Source: JAQGMV01 sp035626595 (lineage in GTDB: Bacteria > Pseudomonadota > Gammaproteobacteria > Burkholderiales > SG8-41). From it: a stretch of DNA of 64,000 bases. Numbering within the stretch: position 1 is the stretch's first letter; each line of letters opens with the position of its first letter. Below, piece by piece: positions 1-8,599 of this stretch. Below the pieces are notes generated by a model. It ran no database searches. It saw only the letters and a list, made by a program, of their open reading frames with translations, and was not told the DNA's origin. Position numbers and translations under genes: made by a program. Location: NCBI GenBank assembly GCA_035626595.1, contig DASPNJ010000103.1:124001-188000 (forward strand), read 5' to 3'.

Positions 1-1
1 C

Positions 2-451
2 GCGCTGGCACGCGTGCGAAAGCCTGGTGATCTGCCGATCTACGGCAGCGACCGCTATGGGGAGGCGCTCAAGCTCGCGCGTGCAAATCTCGCCGCGCTC
101 GGGCTCGAGCGGCACGTGACGCTCAAACAGGCGGACGTGCTGGAAATGCCCGCGCCCGCAGCCTCCGGCGTGATCGTTACCAATCCCCCGTACGGCGTAC
201 GGCTCCACGACCAGCAGGCGCTGGCGGAGCTCTATCCGAAGCTCGGCGATGCGCTCAAGAAGAAGTACGCCGGCTGGACCGCGTACATCCTCACGGCCGA
301 CCTGAGGCTGCCGAAGCTGATTGGGCTTGCGCCCTCGCGCCGCACGCCGCTCTACAACGGCGCGCTCGAGTGCCGGCTGTTCGAATTTCGACTGGTCGCC
401 GGCAGCATGCGCAAGCCCCGCGCAGGGTCTGCGCCGCTACCGCCGAAGTAG
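2..451 (+). CDS. rlmL: RlmL-type 23S rRNA (guanine-N2) methyltransferase, C-terminal part
   Basis: The reading frame is open from base 2 to the TAG at 449-451, so the 5' end lies outside the window. The visible part is the end of a Rossmann methyltransferase: a GSDRYGEAL segment that would contact SAM, then the catalytic VTNPPYG motif of N-methyltransferases, then a C-terminal tail (TPLYNGALECRLFEF) typical of the THUMP-domain family that includes RlmL/YcbY. This family makes m2G in 23S rRNA (G2445 in E. coli). The family is clear from the motif; RlmL rather than a close paralogue is an inference, since the THUMP domain is not visible. The extreme C-terminus is low-complexity and basic. Confidence 0.8.
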   Translation, partial: ALARVRKPGDLPIYGSDRYGEALKLARANLAALGLERHVTLKQADVLEMPAPAASGVIVTNPPYGVRLHDQQALAELYPKLGDALKKKYAGWTAYILTADLRLPKLIGLAPSRRTPLYNGALECRLFEFRLVAGSMRKPRAGSAPLPPK

Positions 452-561
452 TACGTCCTCCTGCCGACAACCGCGCCTCACGCGTGACGTTGTCCACGTA
501 CGTCGCCGGAAAACCTGCAATCGCGCGACGTCGACAACCGGCAACTCAACAGGAGGGGAAC

Positions 562-972
562 ATGGAAAGAGAACAGGCCTTGAAGATCCTGAACGCGCTC
601 GCGAACGGCGTGAATCCAGCGACGGGCGAAGTCTTCGCGGCGGACAGCGCGTATCAGCACCCAGACACCGTGCGGGCCTTGTTCGAGGCGGTGCGCGCGC
701 TCGACGGCAGCCGTCCGGCACACCCGGGCAGCGAGCGCAAAACCGCCGACATGCCGGCGAACACCTTCGTGCGCTGGACGCCGGAGGAAGAGGAGCGCCT
801 CGCCGCCGGGTTCGATGCGGGGAAAACCTCCGCGGAGCTCGCGAAGCTACACGACCGCTCGCGCGCCGCGATCGAAGCGCGTCTGCTCAAGCTCGGCAAG
901 ATCGACGTCTCGGGCCTGACGGTGCAACTGCGTTACCTTCCAAAGGGCGCCGAAACCGCGAGCCCGCAATAG
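562..972 (+). CDS. Small protein with a Myb/SANT-like helix-turn-helix segment
   Basis: A 136-residue protein of unknown function. The start at 562 is chosen because a strong ribosome binding site (AGGAGGGG) lies about 8 bases upstream. The N-terminal half carries ALKILNALANGVNPATGE, a pattern I associate with small domains of DNA-processing proteins. The C-terminal half (about residues 68-112) reads RWTPEEEERLAAGFDAGKT and then a second helix pair ending in RLLKLGKI, which looks like a Myb/SANT-type DNA-binding fold. A DNA-binding role is inferred from that resemblance only. It stands alone; a GGTGCGCC palindrome follows the stop codon directly. Confidence 0.72.
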   Translation: MEREQALKILNALANGVNPATGEVFAADSAYQHPDTVRALFEAVRALDGSRPAHPGSERKTADMPANTFVRWTPEEEERLAAGFDAGKTSAELAKLHDRSRAAIEARLLKLGKIDVSGLTVQLRYLPKGAETASPQ

Positions 973-975
973 CCG

Positions 976-1003
976 CGTAGGGTGCGCCGATGGCGCACCT
1001 ACG
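976..1003. repeat. Dispersed GGTGCGCC/GGCGCACC palindrome
   Basis: An inverted repeat with arms CGTAG(G)GTGCGCC and GGCGCACCTACG around a GAT loop. It lies between the stop of the Myb-like gene and the convergent TauE gene. Related copies occur at 25199-25253, 38148-38211 and 60240-60263. It could act as a weak bidirectional terminator, but no T-run follows it. Confidence 0.7.
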
Positions 1004-1005
1004 AA

Positions 1006-1755
1006 TCAGACAAGCGCTCGAATCAGAAGCGAGCCGCCCGTCGCGACGAGCAACAGCGCGATCGCGGCCAGCACCCTCTCGCGCGAGAGGGCGAGATGCA
1101 CGCGGTTGCCGATCCACAGACCCCCGAGCACGAACGGAAAGAGCAGCGCGAACGCGAACAGCCGGTCCGCCAGCACGAGGCCGGCAAAGGCGAACACCGT
1201 AAGCCGGATACCGGTGCTGAAGAGCACCATCGTCGAGAGCGTCGCGCGCATCGCGGATTTATCTTCGATGCGCCGCGTGAGATACACCGCATAGGGCGGT
1301 GCGCCGATCCCGAACAGCGTGCCCATGAGCCCGCCGCCGAAGCCCGAGACGGGCGCCCACGCGCCGTGCAGGCGCCTGAACGCGCCGCCCTGTCTCAGGC
1401 TATACACACCGTACGCGATCAACAGCACCCCGAGACCCGCGATGCCCGCTTCGCGCGGCAGGTTCACCAGCAGCGTGACGCCGACGACCGCGCCCGCCAC
1501 CGAAAGCGGCACCATCCACCTGAGCTCTTTCCAGTCGGCGTCGCGATGAAATTTCGTTCCGACGACGAGCGACGCGCCCACGTCGAGGAGCACCGCCACC
1601 GGCAGCACGAACGGCAGCGGCAGCAGGTGCGACATCACGGGTACGGTAATGAGCGCTGCGCCGAATCCGGTAATCGCGAAGATGAAATATCCGGCCGTAA
1701 CGATCGCGGCGAGCAGCGCGTAGATCCCGGGCCCGAAGGGCAGCTCCGGCGTCAC
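1006..1755 (-). CDS. TauE/SafE family membrane transporter (probable sulfonate/sulfite exporter)
   Basis: A 249-residue, very hydrophobic protein with about eight predicted membrane segments. It has the two-half arrangement of the TauE/SafE family (DUF81): an early ITGFGAALITVPVM loop and a matching FGGGLMGTLFGIGAPPYAVYL loop at about residues 135-160, which are the family's signature re-entrant motifs. Members export sulfite, sulfoacetate or related organosulfur anions across the inner membrane. The substrate cannot be read from sequence. It is a single gene, convergent with the small protein to its left and divergent from the hydrolase to its right, with about 150 bases between. Confidence 0.85.
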   Translation of the reverse strand: MTPELPFGPGIYALLAAIVTAGYFIFAITGFGAALITVPVMSHLLPLPFVLPVAVLLDVGASLVVGTKFHRDADWKELRWMVPLSVAGAVVGVTLLVNLPREAGIAGLGVLLIAYGVYSLRQGGAFRRLHGAWAPVSGFGGGLMGTLFGIGAPPYAVYLTRRIEDKSAMRATLSTMVLFSTGIRLTVFAFAGLVLADRLFAFALLFPFVLGGLWIGNRVHLALSRERVLAAIALLLVATGGSLLIRALV

Positions 1756-1906
1756 CTCCGCGCCGCGGGCGTGAGCGGCGGCAGCCCGTGCACTTTCATC
1801 GATTTACTCGCGCGCATCGTGCGGCGATGTTACCAAGGCACGCCCGCCGCGGGCCGCCCGCGCGAATCGCAGTAACATTGACCGATCTTCCGAAGGAGAA
1901 ACGTCC

Positions 1907-2716
1907 ATGCTGCTGCCGCTCGCCAACAGACGTCTTGCGTACGATCTTGTCGGTCCGGATGACGCACCGGTGGTCTGCATCACCCATTCGCTGGCTTCCG
2001 ACGGCGGCAGCTGGACCGATCAGTTGCCCGGGCTGCTCGCCGCGGGATTTCGCGTGCTGCGCCTCGACATGCGCGGCCATGGCGGGAGCGATCCGGTGCC
2101 GGGCAATTACACGATGCGCGCCCTGGCCGACGATATTGCGGCGGTGCTTGAGGGCCTCTCGATTCGCCGCTGTCACTACATCGGACTCTCGATCGGCGGC
2201 ATGATCGGCCAGGCCTTCGCGCTCGCGCATCCCGAGCGTCTACTGTCCGCGATGTGGTGCGACACGCTGCCGTGCAGCCCGTCGGCTGCTGCGTCGGTTT
2301 GGCGCGAGCGCATGGCGGTCGTGAAGAACGCAAATTCACTGGAGCCGATCGCCGACGGCACGATGGACCGCTGGTTTACCGAGGCCTTCAAAGGGCGCCG
2401 GCCCGGCCGCTGGAAGCAGATCCGCGATACGGTCGCGGCGACGAGCCCCGTCGGCTACCTCGGCTGCTGCGAAGCGATACTCGACTTCGATTTCGTGTCG
2501 CAGCTACCCGGCGTGAGGCTGCCGGTGCTCGTCCTGTGCGGCGACAGCGATCCCGGCACGCCGCCCGCGGAGAACCGCCGCATTGCCAGCCTGGTGCCGG
2601 GAGCGCGCTACGAAGAAATCGGCGACGCGCGGCACTTCCCGAACGTCGAACGGCCGGAAGCGTTCAACCGCATCATGCTCGACTGGCTGGACGCGCAACG
2701 AAGTCGCGCGTCGTAG
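1907..2716 (+). CDS. Alpha/beta hydrolase, 3-oxoadipate enol-lactonase-like
   Basis: A 269-residue cytoplasmic alpha/beta hydrolase. The catalytic triad is visible: nucleophile Ser95 in GLSIGG, Asp215 in CGDSDPGTPP and His243 in DARHFPNVE. The oxyanion HS motif (THSLASDGG) and the DMRGHGGSD loop resemble PcaD, which hydrolyses 3-oxoadipate enol-lactone to 3-oxoadipate in the protocatechuate/catechol pathway. No other pca gene is in the window, so the exact substrate stays open. An AAGGAG ribosome binding site lies about 10 bases before the ATG. Its end is only five bases from the convergent end of pilU. Confidence 0.85.
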   Translation: MLLPLANRRLAYDLVGPDDAPVVCITHSLASDGGSWTDQLPGLLAAGFRVLRLDMRGHGGSDPVPGNYTMRALADDIAAVLEGLSIRRCHYIGLSIGGMIGQAFALAHPERLLSAMWCDTLPCSPSAAASVWRERMAVVKNANSLEPIADGTMDRWFTEAFKGRRPGRWKQIRDTVAATSPVGYLGCCEAILDFDFVSQLPGVRLPVLVLCGDSDPGTPPAENRRIASLVPGARYEEIGDARHFPNVERPEAFNRIMLDWLDAQRSRAS

Positions 2717-2721
2717 GATTT

Positions 2722-3858
2722 TCAGACGATGTTGAGGTGGGTGACGCCACCGAGCACGTCTTTGCCCTTGGCTTCTTTCGAGTTGAGCTTGATCATCAGC
2801 CGCAGCTCGTTCACCGAGTCCGCATTGCGCAGCGCGTCCTCGTAGCTGATGACGCCGTTGTCGTAGAGATCGAAGAGATGCTGGTCGAACGTCTGCATCC
2901 CCAGCTCGCGCGATTTCGCCATGATGTTCTTGATCTCGTGCACGTCGCCCTTGAAGATCAAATCCGAGATGAGCGGCGTGTTGAGCATGATCTCCACCGC
3001 GGCGACGCGCCCCTTGCCGTCCTTCTTCGGCAGCAGGCGCTGCGCGATGAACGCGCGGATGTTGAGCGAGAGGTCCATGAGGAGCTGCTGCTTACGCTCC
3101 TCGGGGAAGAAGTTGATGATCCGGTCGAGCGCCTGGTTCGACGAGTTCGCGTGCAGGGTCGCCATGCAAAGGTGGCCCGTTTCGGAGAACTCGATCGCGT
3201 ATTCCATCGTCTGCCGGTCGCGGATCTCGCCGATCAGGATCACGTCCGGCGCCTGACGCAACGCGTTCTTCAGCGCCGCGAACCACGTATCGGTGTCGAC
3301 GCCGACGTCGCGCTGCGTCACCACGCAGTTCTTGTGGTCGTGCACGTATTCGACCGGATCCTCGACGGTGATGATGTGACCGTAGCTGTTCTCGTTGCGG
3401 TAGCCGACCATCGCCGCCAGCGACGTCGATTTGCCCTGACCCGTGCCGCCGATCATGATCACCAGACCGCGCTTCATCATGCAGATGTCGCGCAGCACGG
3501 ACGGCAGATTCAGCTCCTCGAACTTCGGAATATTGGTGTTGATGGTGCGCAGCACCAGGCCCACGCGCGCCTGCTGCAGGAAGGCGCTCACGCGGAAACG
3601 GCCGATGCCGCCGGGGCTCACCGCGAAGTTCGCTTCCTTGGTCGATTCGAACTCCGCCGCCTGCTTGTCGTTCATGATCGCGCGCGCGATCTCGGCGGTG
3701 TGCTGCGGCGACAGCGGCTGGCTCGCGACCGGTGTCACGCGCCCGTCGATCTTGATCGCCGGCGGGAAACCCGCGGTGATGAACAAGTCGGACGCGTTCT
3801 TCTGCACCATGGCGCGCAGCAAGTCGTGCATGAACTTGAGTGCCTGGTCTCTTTCCAC
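2722..3858 (-). CDS. pilU: PilU, type IV pilus twitching-motility ATPase
   Basis: A 378-residue PilT/VirB11-family hexameric ATPase. Visible features: the N-terminal ASDLF(I)TAG domain, a Walker A of the PilU form GGTGQGKST (about residue 142), Asp boxes, Walker B VILIGEIRD and the TLHANSS His box. PilU is a retraction ATPase that works with PilT at the cytoplasmic base of the type IV pilus. The GQGKST loop and long C-terminal tail separate it from PilT. The start is GTG at 3858, preceded by GGGAGAGGAC. It lies 35 bases downstream of pilT on the same strand, so the two are almost certainly cotranscribed. Confidence 0.95.
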   Translation of the reverse strand: MERDQALKFMHDLLRAMVQKNASDLFITAGFPPAIKIDGRVTPVASQPLSPQHTAEIARAIMNDKQAAEFESTKEANFAVSPGGIGRFRVSAFLQQARVGLVLRTINTNIPKFEELNLPSVLRDICMMKRGLVIMIGGTGQGKSTSLAAMVGYRNENSYGHIITVEDPVEYVHDHKNCVVTQRDVGVDTDTWFAALKNALRQAPDVILIGEIRDRQTMEYAIEFSETGHLCMATLHANSSNQALDRIINFFPEERKQQLLMDLSLNIRAFIAQRLLPKKDGKGRVAAVEIMLNTPLISDLIFKGDVHEIKNIMAKSRELGMQTFDQHLFDLYDNGVISYEDALRNADSVNELRLMIKLNSKEAKGKDVLGGVTHLNIV

Positions 3859-3893
3859 GTCCTCTCCCCTGATTTACCCCGGCGAGCCGCGGT

Positions 3894-4934
3894 CTACCGG
3901 AACGCGTCCTTGTTCGCCGCGCGCGCCCGGCCTTCTTCTACGGAGATCACGTTGCGCTTCACCAGCTCGAGCATGCACTGATCCAGCGTCTGCATGCCGA
4001 ATCCCTGCCCGGTCTGGATCGCCGAATACATCTGCGCGACCTTGCCTTCGCGGATCAGGTTCCGGATCGCCGGTGTGCCGATCATGATCTCGTGAGCGGC
4101 GACGCGGCCGGAGCCGTCCTTCGTCTTGATGAGCGTCTGCGAGATGACCGCGCGCAGGGATTCCGAGAGCATCGCGCGCACCATCTCTTTTTCCTCGGCC
4201 GGGAAGACGTCGATGATCCGGTCGATCGTCTTCGCCGCCGAGCTCGTGTGCAGCGTGCCGAACACCAGGTGGCCGGTTTCGGCCGCGGTCATCGCCAGCC
4301 GGATCGTCTCGAGGTCGCGCATCTCGCCGACCAGGATCACGTCCGGGTCCTCACGCAGCGCCGCGCGCAGGGCGTTCGCGAACGACAGCGTATGCGGTCC
4401 GACCTCGCGCTGGTTGATCAGGCACTTCTTCGCATCGTGCACGAACTCGATCGGGTCTTCGACCGTGAGGATGTGGCCGTGCTCGTTCTCGTTGATGAAG
4501 TTGACCATCGCCGCGAGCGTGGTCGATTTGCCCGAGCCGGTCGGTCCCGTCACCAGCACGATGCCGCGCGGCTGGTTGGCGATCTCCTGGAAGATCTTGG
4601 GGGCCTTCAGATCTTCGAGCGAGAGCACCGTCGATGGAATGATCCGGAACACCGCGCCCGCCCCGCGATGCTGCACGAACGCGTTCACGCGGAAGCGCGC
4701 GAGGTTCGGAATCGCGAACGAGAAGTCGCACTCGAGGTTCTCCTCGTAGAACTTGCGCTGACCGTCGTTCATGATGTCGTACACCATCGCGTGCACGTCC
4801 TTGTGCTCGAGCGGCGGCAGGTTGATGCGGCGCACGTCGCCATGCACGCGGATCATCGGCGGCAGCCCCGCCGAGAGGTGCAGGTCGGAGGCTTTGTTCT
4901 TGACGGTGAAGGCGAGGAGCTCGGAGATATCCAT
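3894..4934 (-). CDS. pilT: PilT, type IV pilus retraction ATPase
   Basis: A 346-residue protein matching the usual PilT length (about 345). It has the N-terminal ASDLHLSAG motif, Walker A GPTGSGKST near residue 129, Walker B VILVGEMRD, the TLHTSSAAKT His box and the diagnostic C-terminal AIRNLIREGK retraction motif. PilT disassembles type IV pili from the cytoplasmic side, driving twitching. It is the first gene of a pilT-pilU pair and is divergent from the PLP-binding protein gene; about 90 bases between them must hold both promoters. Confidence 0.97.
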   Translation of the reverse strand: MDISELLAFTVKNKASDLHLSAGLPPMIRVHGDVRRINLPPLEHKDVHAMVYDIMNDGQRKFYEENLECDFSFAIPNLARFRVNAFVQHRGAGAVFRIIPSTVLSLEDLKAPKIFQEIANQPRGIVLVTGPTGSGKSTTLAAMVNFINENEHGHILTVEDPIEFVHDAKKCLINQREVGPHTLSFANALRAALREDPDVILVGEMRDLETIRLAMTAAETGHLVFGTLHTSSAAKTIDRIIDVFPAEEKEMVRAMLSESLRAVISQTLIKTKDGSGRVAAHEIMIGTPAIRNLIREGKVAQMYSAIQTGQGFGMQTLDQCMLELVKRNVISVEEGRARAANKDAFR

Positions 4935-5024
4935 TTATACTTTCTCCACGGCGGCGTGGTAGCGCAGGTTCTGAGAAGTCAATCGTAAAGCATTGATTTT
5001 ACGCCGTCACCCGCCGTCAAAATT

Positions 5025-5720
5025 ATGACAATAATCGCGTTTCAGTTGCAAGCCGTGCGAAGCCGCATAGAGCGTGCGGCACGCGAGGCTCACCGGACGG
5101 CATCGGAGATCGCTCTGCTCGCGGTCAGCAAGACCTTCCCCGCATCATATATCGAAGAGGCACACGCGGCGGGACAGAGGCTCTTTGGGGAGAGCTACGC
5201 GCAGGAAGGCGTGAAAAAGGTCATGGCGCTCGGCGGCCTTCCACTCGAATGGCACTTCATCGGGCCCATTCAAAGCAACAAGACGCGGCTCATCGCGGAG
5301 CATTTCGACTGGGTCCACAGCGTCGACCGCGAGAAGATCGCCGAGCGGCTCGATGCGGCCCGGCCGCCGGACCGCCCGCCCCTCCAGGTCTGCATCGAAG
5401 TGAACGTGAGCGGCGAGGCGACGAAGCACGGCGTCGCGCCTGAAGCGCTCGCGGATCTGGCGCGTGCCGTATCCGGCCTGCCCCGACTGCGCCTGCGCGG
5501 TCTCATGGCCATTCCCGAGGCGACGCCCGACGTCCAGGCGCAGCGCCGCCAATTCGGCCGCGTACGCGTGCTCCGGGACGAGCTCGCCGCCGCCGGAATC
5601 CCGCTCGACACGCTGTCGATGGGGATGTCGGACGATCTCGAAGCCGCGATCGCCGAAGGCTCAACGCTGGTGCGGGTGGGCACGGCCCTCTTCGGCCAGC
5701 GTGAGAGAATCCAGCCATGA
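5025..5720 (+). CDS. yggS: YggS/PROSC family pyridoxal-phosphate homeostasis protein
   Basis: A 231-residue PLP-binding protein of the YggS/PLPBP family. The PLP lysine is Lys36 in LLAVSKTFP, followed by the FGESYAQEG and WHFIGPIQSNKTRLI motifs; the C-terminus has the phosphate-binding LSMGMSDDLEAAI segment. The family keeps free PLP and keto-acid/amino-acid pools in balance and has no known catalytic turnover. It starts a three-gene cluster: its stop overlaps the proC start as ATGA. The yggS-proC-yggT order is widely conserved in proteobacteria, often beside pilT as here. Confidence 0.95.
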   Translation: MTIIAFQLQAVRSRIERAAREAHRTASEIALLAVSKTFPASYIEEAHAAGQRLFGESYAQEGVKKVMALGGLPLEWHFIGPIQSNKTRLIAEHFDWVHSVDREKIAERLDAARPPDRPPLQVCIEVNVSGEATKHGVAPEALADLARAVSGLPRLRLRGLMAIPEATPDVQAQRRQFGRVRVLRDELAAAGIPLDTLSMGMSDDLEAAIAEGSTLVRVGTALFGQRERIQP

Positions 5721-6550
5721 AAATCGCATTCGTCGGCGGCGGCAACATGGCGACCGCGCTCATCACCGGCGCCCTCCGTCAGGGCCGATCGCCGGCCGAT
5801 ATTTCAGTGGTTGAAATCGACCCGGCCGCGCGCGAGAAGCTCCAGCGCGATCTGAAGGTGCAGGCGACCGGCGAGCTTGCGACCGGCGTTCGCGAGGCCG
5901 ACTGCATCGTCCTCGCGGTGAAGCCCCAGCAGATGCGCGAGGTCGCGGCCGGTCTCGCCCCGCTGGTGGGAGATGCGCTGGTCATCTCAATCGCCGCGGG
6001 AATCCGCTACGCCGACCTCTCCCGCTGGCTCGGCGGCTGCACGAACGTCGTGCGCGCGATGCCGAATACCCCGGCGCTCGTACTCGCCGGGATGACCGGA
6101 TTGTTCGCGCCGGTGACGGTCGGCGCGGCGGACCGCGCCACTGCCGAGGCGATCGTCGGGGCCGCGGGCAAGACGCTGTGGGTCGACACGGAAGGTGAGA
6201 TCGACGCCGTAACCGCGGTGTCCGGCAGCGGCCCGGCGTACGTCTTCTACTTCCTCGAAGCGCTCGAATCCGCCGCGCGCGAGCAGGGCTTCGGTGATGA
6301 CGCTGCCCGGCAGCTCGCGTTGCAGACCTTCTCCGGCGCGGTGAAGCTCGCGGCGGAAAGCCCCGAGAGCGCGGCGATGCTGCGCGCGCGCGTCACTTCG
6401 AAGGGCGGCACGACCGAGCGAGCCATCGCGGTTCTCGAAGAGCGTCGGGTGAGAGAGGCGATCGCAGCGGCCGTACGTGGCGCGGCAGAGCGCTCGCGCG
6501 AGCTGGGTGAGGCGTTGGGCCGCGACGAACCCGCGGGGAGCGCCCGCTGA
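5717..6550 (+). CDS. proC: Pyrroline-5-carboxylate reductase
   Basis: A 277-residue ProC, close to the usual length. The N-terminal Rossmann motif reads IAFVGGGNMATALI. The conserved VRAMPNTPALVLAGMTG loop and the C-terminal substrate-binding segment AVSGSGPAYVFYFLEAL, followed by VTSKGGTTERAI, are all present. It reduces 1-pyrroline-5-carboxylate to L-proline with NAD(P)H in the cytoplasm. It is translationally coupled on both sides: ATGA overlap with yggS and TGATG overlap with yggT. Confidence 0.97.
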   Translation: MKIAFVGGGNMATALITGALRQGRSPADISVVEIDPAAREKLQRDLKVQATGELATGVREADCIVLAVKPQQMREVAAGLAPLVGDALVISIAAGIRYADLSRWLGGCTNVVRAMPNTPALVLAGMTGLFAPVTVGAADRATAEAIVGAAGKTLWVDTEGEIDAVTAVSGSGPAYVFYFLEALESAAREQGFGDDAARQLALQTFSGAVKLAAESPESAAMLRARVTSKGGTTERAIAVLEERRVREAIAAAVRGAAERSRELGEALGRDEPAGSAR

Positions 6551-7101
6551 TGCTCATGCGAGCCCTCATCTTCCTCATCGAGACGGCGGCGGGCTTTTTC
6601 ACCGTGCTGCTGCTGCTGCGCTTCCTCATGCAGTGGGCGCGCGCGCCGCGCAATCCAGTCGCGGATTTCGTCAACGCGCTCACGAACTTCATCGTGCGGC
6701 CGGTGCGGCGCGTGGTGCCCGGGCTGTGGGGTCTCGATCTCTCGACGCTGCTCCTCGCCTGGCTTACCCAGTTCCTCGAGCTCGTGCTGGTGCTCACGAT
6801 CATCGCCGATCCGCTGCGCGGCACTATCGGCGGGCCGATGCTCGCGGGCGTCGCGCTGATCGCGCTCACGAACGTGCTGCGCCTGCTGCTCTATATCGTG
6901 ATCGCGGTCGTGATCCTGCAGGCGGTGCTCTCGTGGGTGAACCCCTACAGCCCGATCGCGCCGCTCCTGAATACCCTGACGCGGCCCTTCCTGCGGCCGC
7001 TGCAGCGCGTGATCCCGATGGTCGCCAACGTCGATCTCTCGCCGCTGGTCGTGATCATCATCTGTCAGCTTCTCCTGATCGCGCTGTCTTCGATAACCTG
7101 A
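6550..7101 (+). CDS. yggT: YggT family membrane protein
   Basis: A 183-residue inner-membrane protein with two copies of the YggT domain, each two hydrophobic helices followed by a short amphipathic stretch. The repeated signature is seen twice: NPVADFVNALTNFIVRPVRR near residue 35 and NPYSPIAPLLNTLTRPFLRP near residue 133. Family members have been linked to osmotic tolerance and to cell division or membrane organisation; no biochemical activity is established. The start codon shares an A with the proC stop. The last 44 bases run into the convergent phospholipase D-family gene. Confidence 0.92.
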   Translation: MLMRALIFLIETAAGFFTVLLLLRFLMQWARAPRNPVADFVNALTNFIVRPVRRVVPGLWGLDLSTLLLAWLTQFLELVLVLTIIADPLRGTIGGPMLAGVALIALTNVLRLLLYIVIAVVILQAVLSWVNPYSPIAPLLNTLTRPFLRPLQRVIPMVANVDLSPLVVIIICQLLLIALSSIT

Positions 7102-8509
7102 TCGCGCGGAAAACGAGGGCGATCCCGATCCAGCCCGCGAAGAGCACGATCGGCGCGGCCAGCACCATCGGCCACAGCAGCCCGATCGCGGTTATCGCGA
7201 CGAGCACGGTTCCGACCACCGCCATCATGCCGGCCTCGGATTGCCCGATCACCCGCCGGTTGGTGATCGCCGCGCCGACCGTGTGTCCGAGGCGCAGCGC
7301 GCCGGCCGCCGCACGCGCGGCTCTCGGCATGCCCGCGCGATGCCAGCGCCGGCGCGCGCGCGCGATGCGCATGCGCCGGCTCGCGTCGAGCACCACCTCG
7401 GTCGCGTGCGTGAGGTCGTTTTCGTACATCTCCGCCATGGCGTGCGCAATCGGTTCGTCCTCGATCGCGACGTCGAGCTCGTAATTGCCGACCCAGCTCG
7501 CGAGGTTGAGGTTCGACGAGCCCACGCGCGCCCAGCGGCGGTCCGCCACCGCCGTTTTCGCATGCATCATCGCGCCGTTCCACTCGAACACGCGAATGCC
7601 GGCTTCCAGCAGCGACCGGTAGCCCGCACGCGAGACGTGCGCGACCCACGGCACGTCGCTCGTGCCCGGCACGAGAAGCCGCACGTCCACCCCGTCGAGC
7701 GCCGCGGCGCGCAACGCCTGCACGTACGGCGCGACCGCGACGAAATACGCGTCCGCGAGCCACAGCGTACGCGTCGCCATCGAGGCGATGAGCTGATCGA
7801 GCCGATAAAGCCCAGCCACGTTGGGTTCGCTCGCGAGCACGCGCAGCGTCACTTCGCCTGCGGGCGCGATGCTCGCGCGCGGCGTGAGCTCCGCGGGATC
7901 GAGCGGCTGGCCCGTCGCCGCCCACACCTGCGCGAACGCCTCCTCGAGATCGGCGACGACGGGCCCGCGCAGCTCGAGGCCGGTATCGCGCCACGGCTCG
8001 ATGCCGCGCGCGGCATTGCCCGTCCACTTGCGGCTCACGCACAGGCCGCTCACGAACGCGATGTCGCCGTCCACCGCGATCAGCTTGCGGTGATCGCGCG
8101 TGAGCCACGCGAAAGGACTGTCGAGCCGCGGCGGATTGAACGTGCGCACCACGCCGCCCGCTTCGATGAGCGGGCGCCAGAGCTGGACGTTGCGCAGGCT
8201 CAGGCTCCCGAACCAGTCGTGTATGGCGCGCACGCGCACACCGGCGCGCGCGCGCTCCGCCAGCGCGGCCACGAACTCGCGGCCGATGTCGTCGGGGGCG
8301 ACGATGTAATGCTCGAACAGGATCGAGCGGCGCGCCGAGCGAATCGCCGCCAGCCAGGCGGGAAAATTCTCCGCCGCGTCCTTGAGCACCCGCACGCTGT
8401 TGCCGCCGACGAGCGGTGCGCCCGCCGCCCGGGAAAAAGCCTGCTCGGCCAGGATGCGCAGCGGCGTGGTGACCGCGTGCCGGCGGATGGTGGTCTGGGG
8501 TGCGTTCAA
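7058..8509 (-). CDS. clsB: Phospholipase D-family cardiolipin synthase (ClsB-like)
   Basis: A 483-residue protein with two HKD motifs: DHRKLIAVDGDIAFVSG near residue 135 and HAKTAVADRRWARVGSSNLN near residue 320, the bipartite active site of bacterial cardiolipin synthases. The spacing and the lack of N-terminal membrane helices fit the ClsB subgroup. The C-terminal 100 residues are basic and end in two hydrophobic helices that would anchor it to the inner membrane. It likely condenses phosphatidylglycerol or phosphatidylethanolamine into cardiolipin. The first usable codon is TTG at 8509 with only a weak binding site, so the start is less sure than the rest. Confidence 0.88.
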   Translation of the reverse strand: MNAPQTTIRRHAVTTPLRILAEQAFSRAAGAPLVGGNSVRVLKDAAENFPAWLAAIRSARRSILFEHYIVAPDDIGREFVAALAERARAGVRVRAIHDWFGSLSLRNVQLWRPLIEAGGVVRTFNPPRLDSPFAWLTRDHRKLIAVDGDIAFVSGLCVSRKWTGNAARGIEPWRDTGLELRGPVVADLEEAFAQVWAATGQPLDPAELTPRASIAPAGEVTLRVLASEPNVAGLYRLDQLIASMATRTLWLADAYFVAVAPYVQALRAAALDGVDVRLLVPGTSDVPWVAHVSRAGYRSLLEAGIRVFEWNGAMMHAKTAVADRRWARVGSSNLNLASWVGNYELDVAIEDEPIAHAMAEMYENDLTHATEVVLDASRRMRIARARRRWHRAGMPRAARAAAGALRLGHTVGAAITNRRVIGQSEAGMMAVVGTVLVAITAIGLLWPMVLAAPIVLFAGWIGIALVFRAIRLSKTARSGEADR

Positions 8510-8546
8510 GTCGTAGGCGAAGAATGTCGTGCCCGCATGTTAAGCA

Positions 8547-8577
8547 AAAAGCGGCGCAGGTCCGCTGCGCCGCTTTT
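8547..8577 (-). terminator. Rho-independent terminator after the Bug-family gene
   Basis: A perfect 13-bp stem (AAAAGCGGCGCAG pairing with CTGCGCCGCTTTT) around a 5-base loop. On the minus strand it is followed by a short T-rich tail, so it fits termination of the gene ending at 8600. The A-rich other side means it could also work for plus-strand transcripts. Confidence 0.8.
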
Positions 8578-8599
8578 CACCTGATGCGCGCGTGGCGCT

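Noticed and set aside
562..600. Link between the small Myb-like protein and PilU
   Set aside because: Both start MER(D/E)QALK, but the rest is unrelated; the match is a short amphipathic start and likely chance.
4935..5024. LiuR-like site between pilT and yggS
   Set aside because: TTTACG half-sites occur on both strands but not as a spaced dyad.
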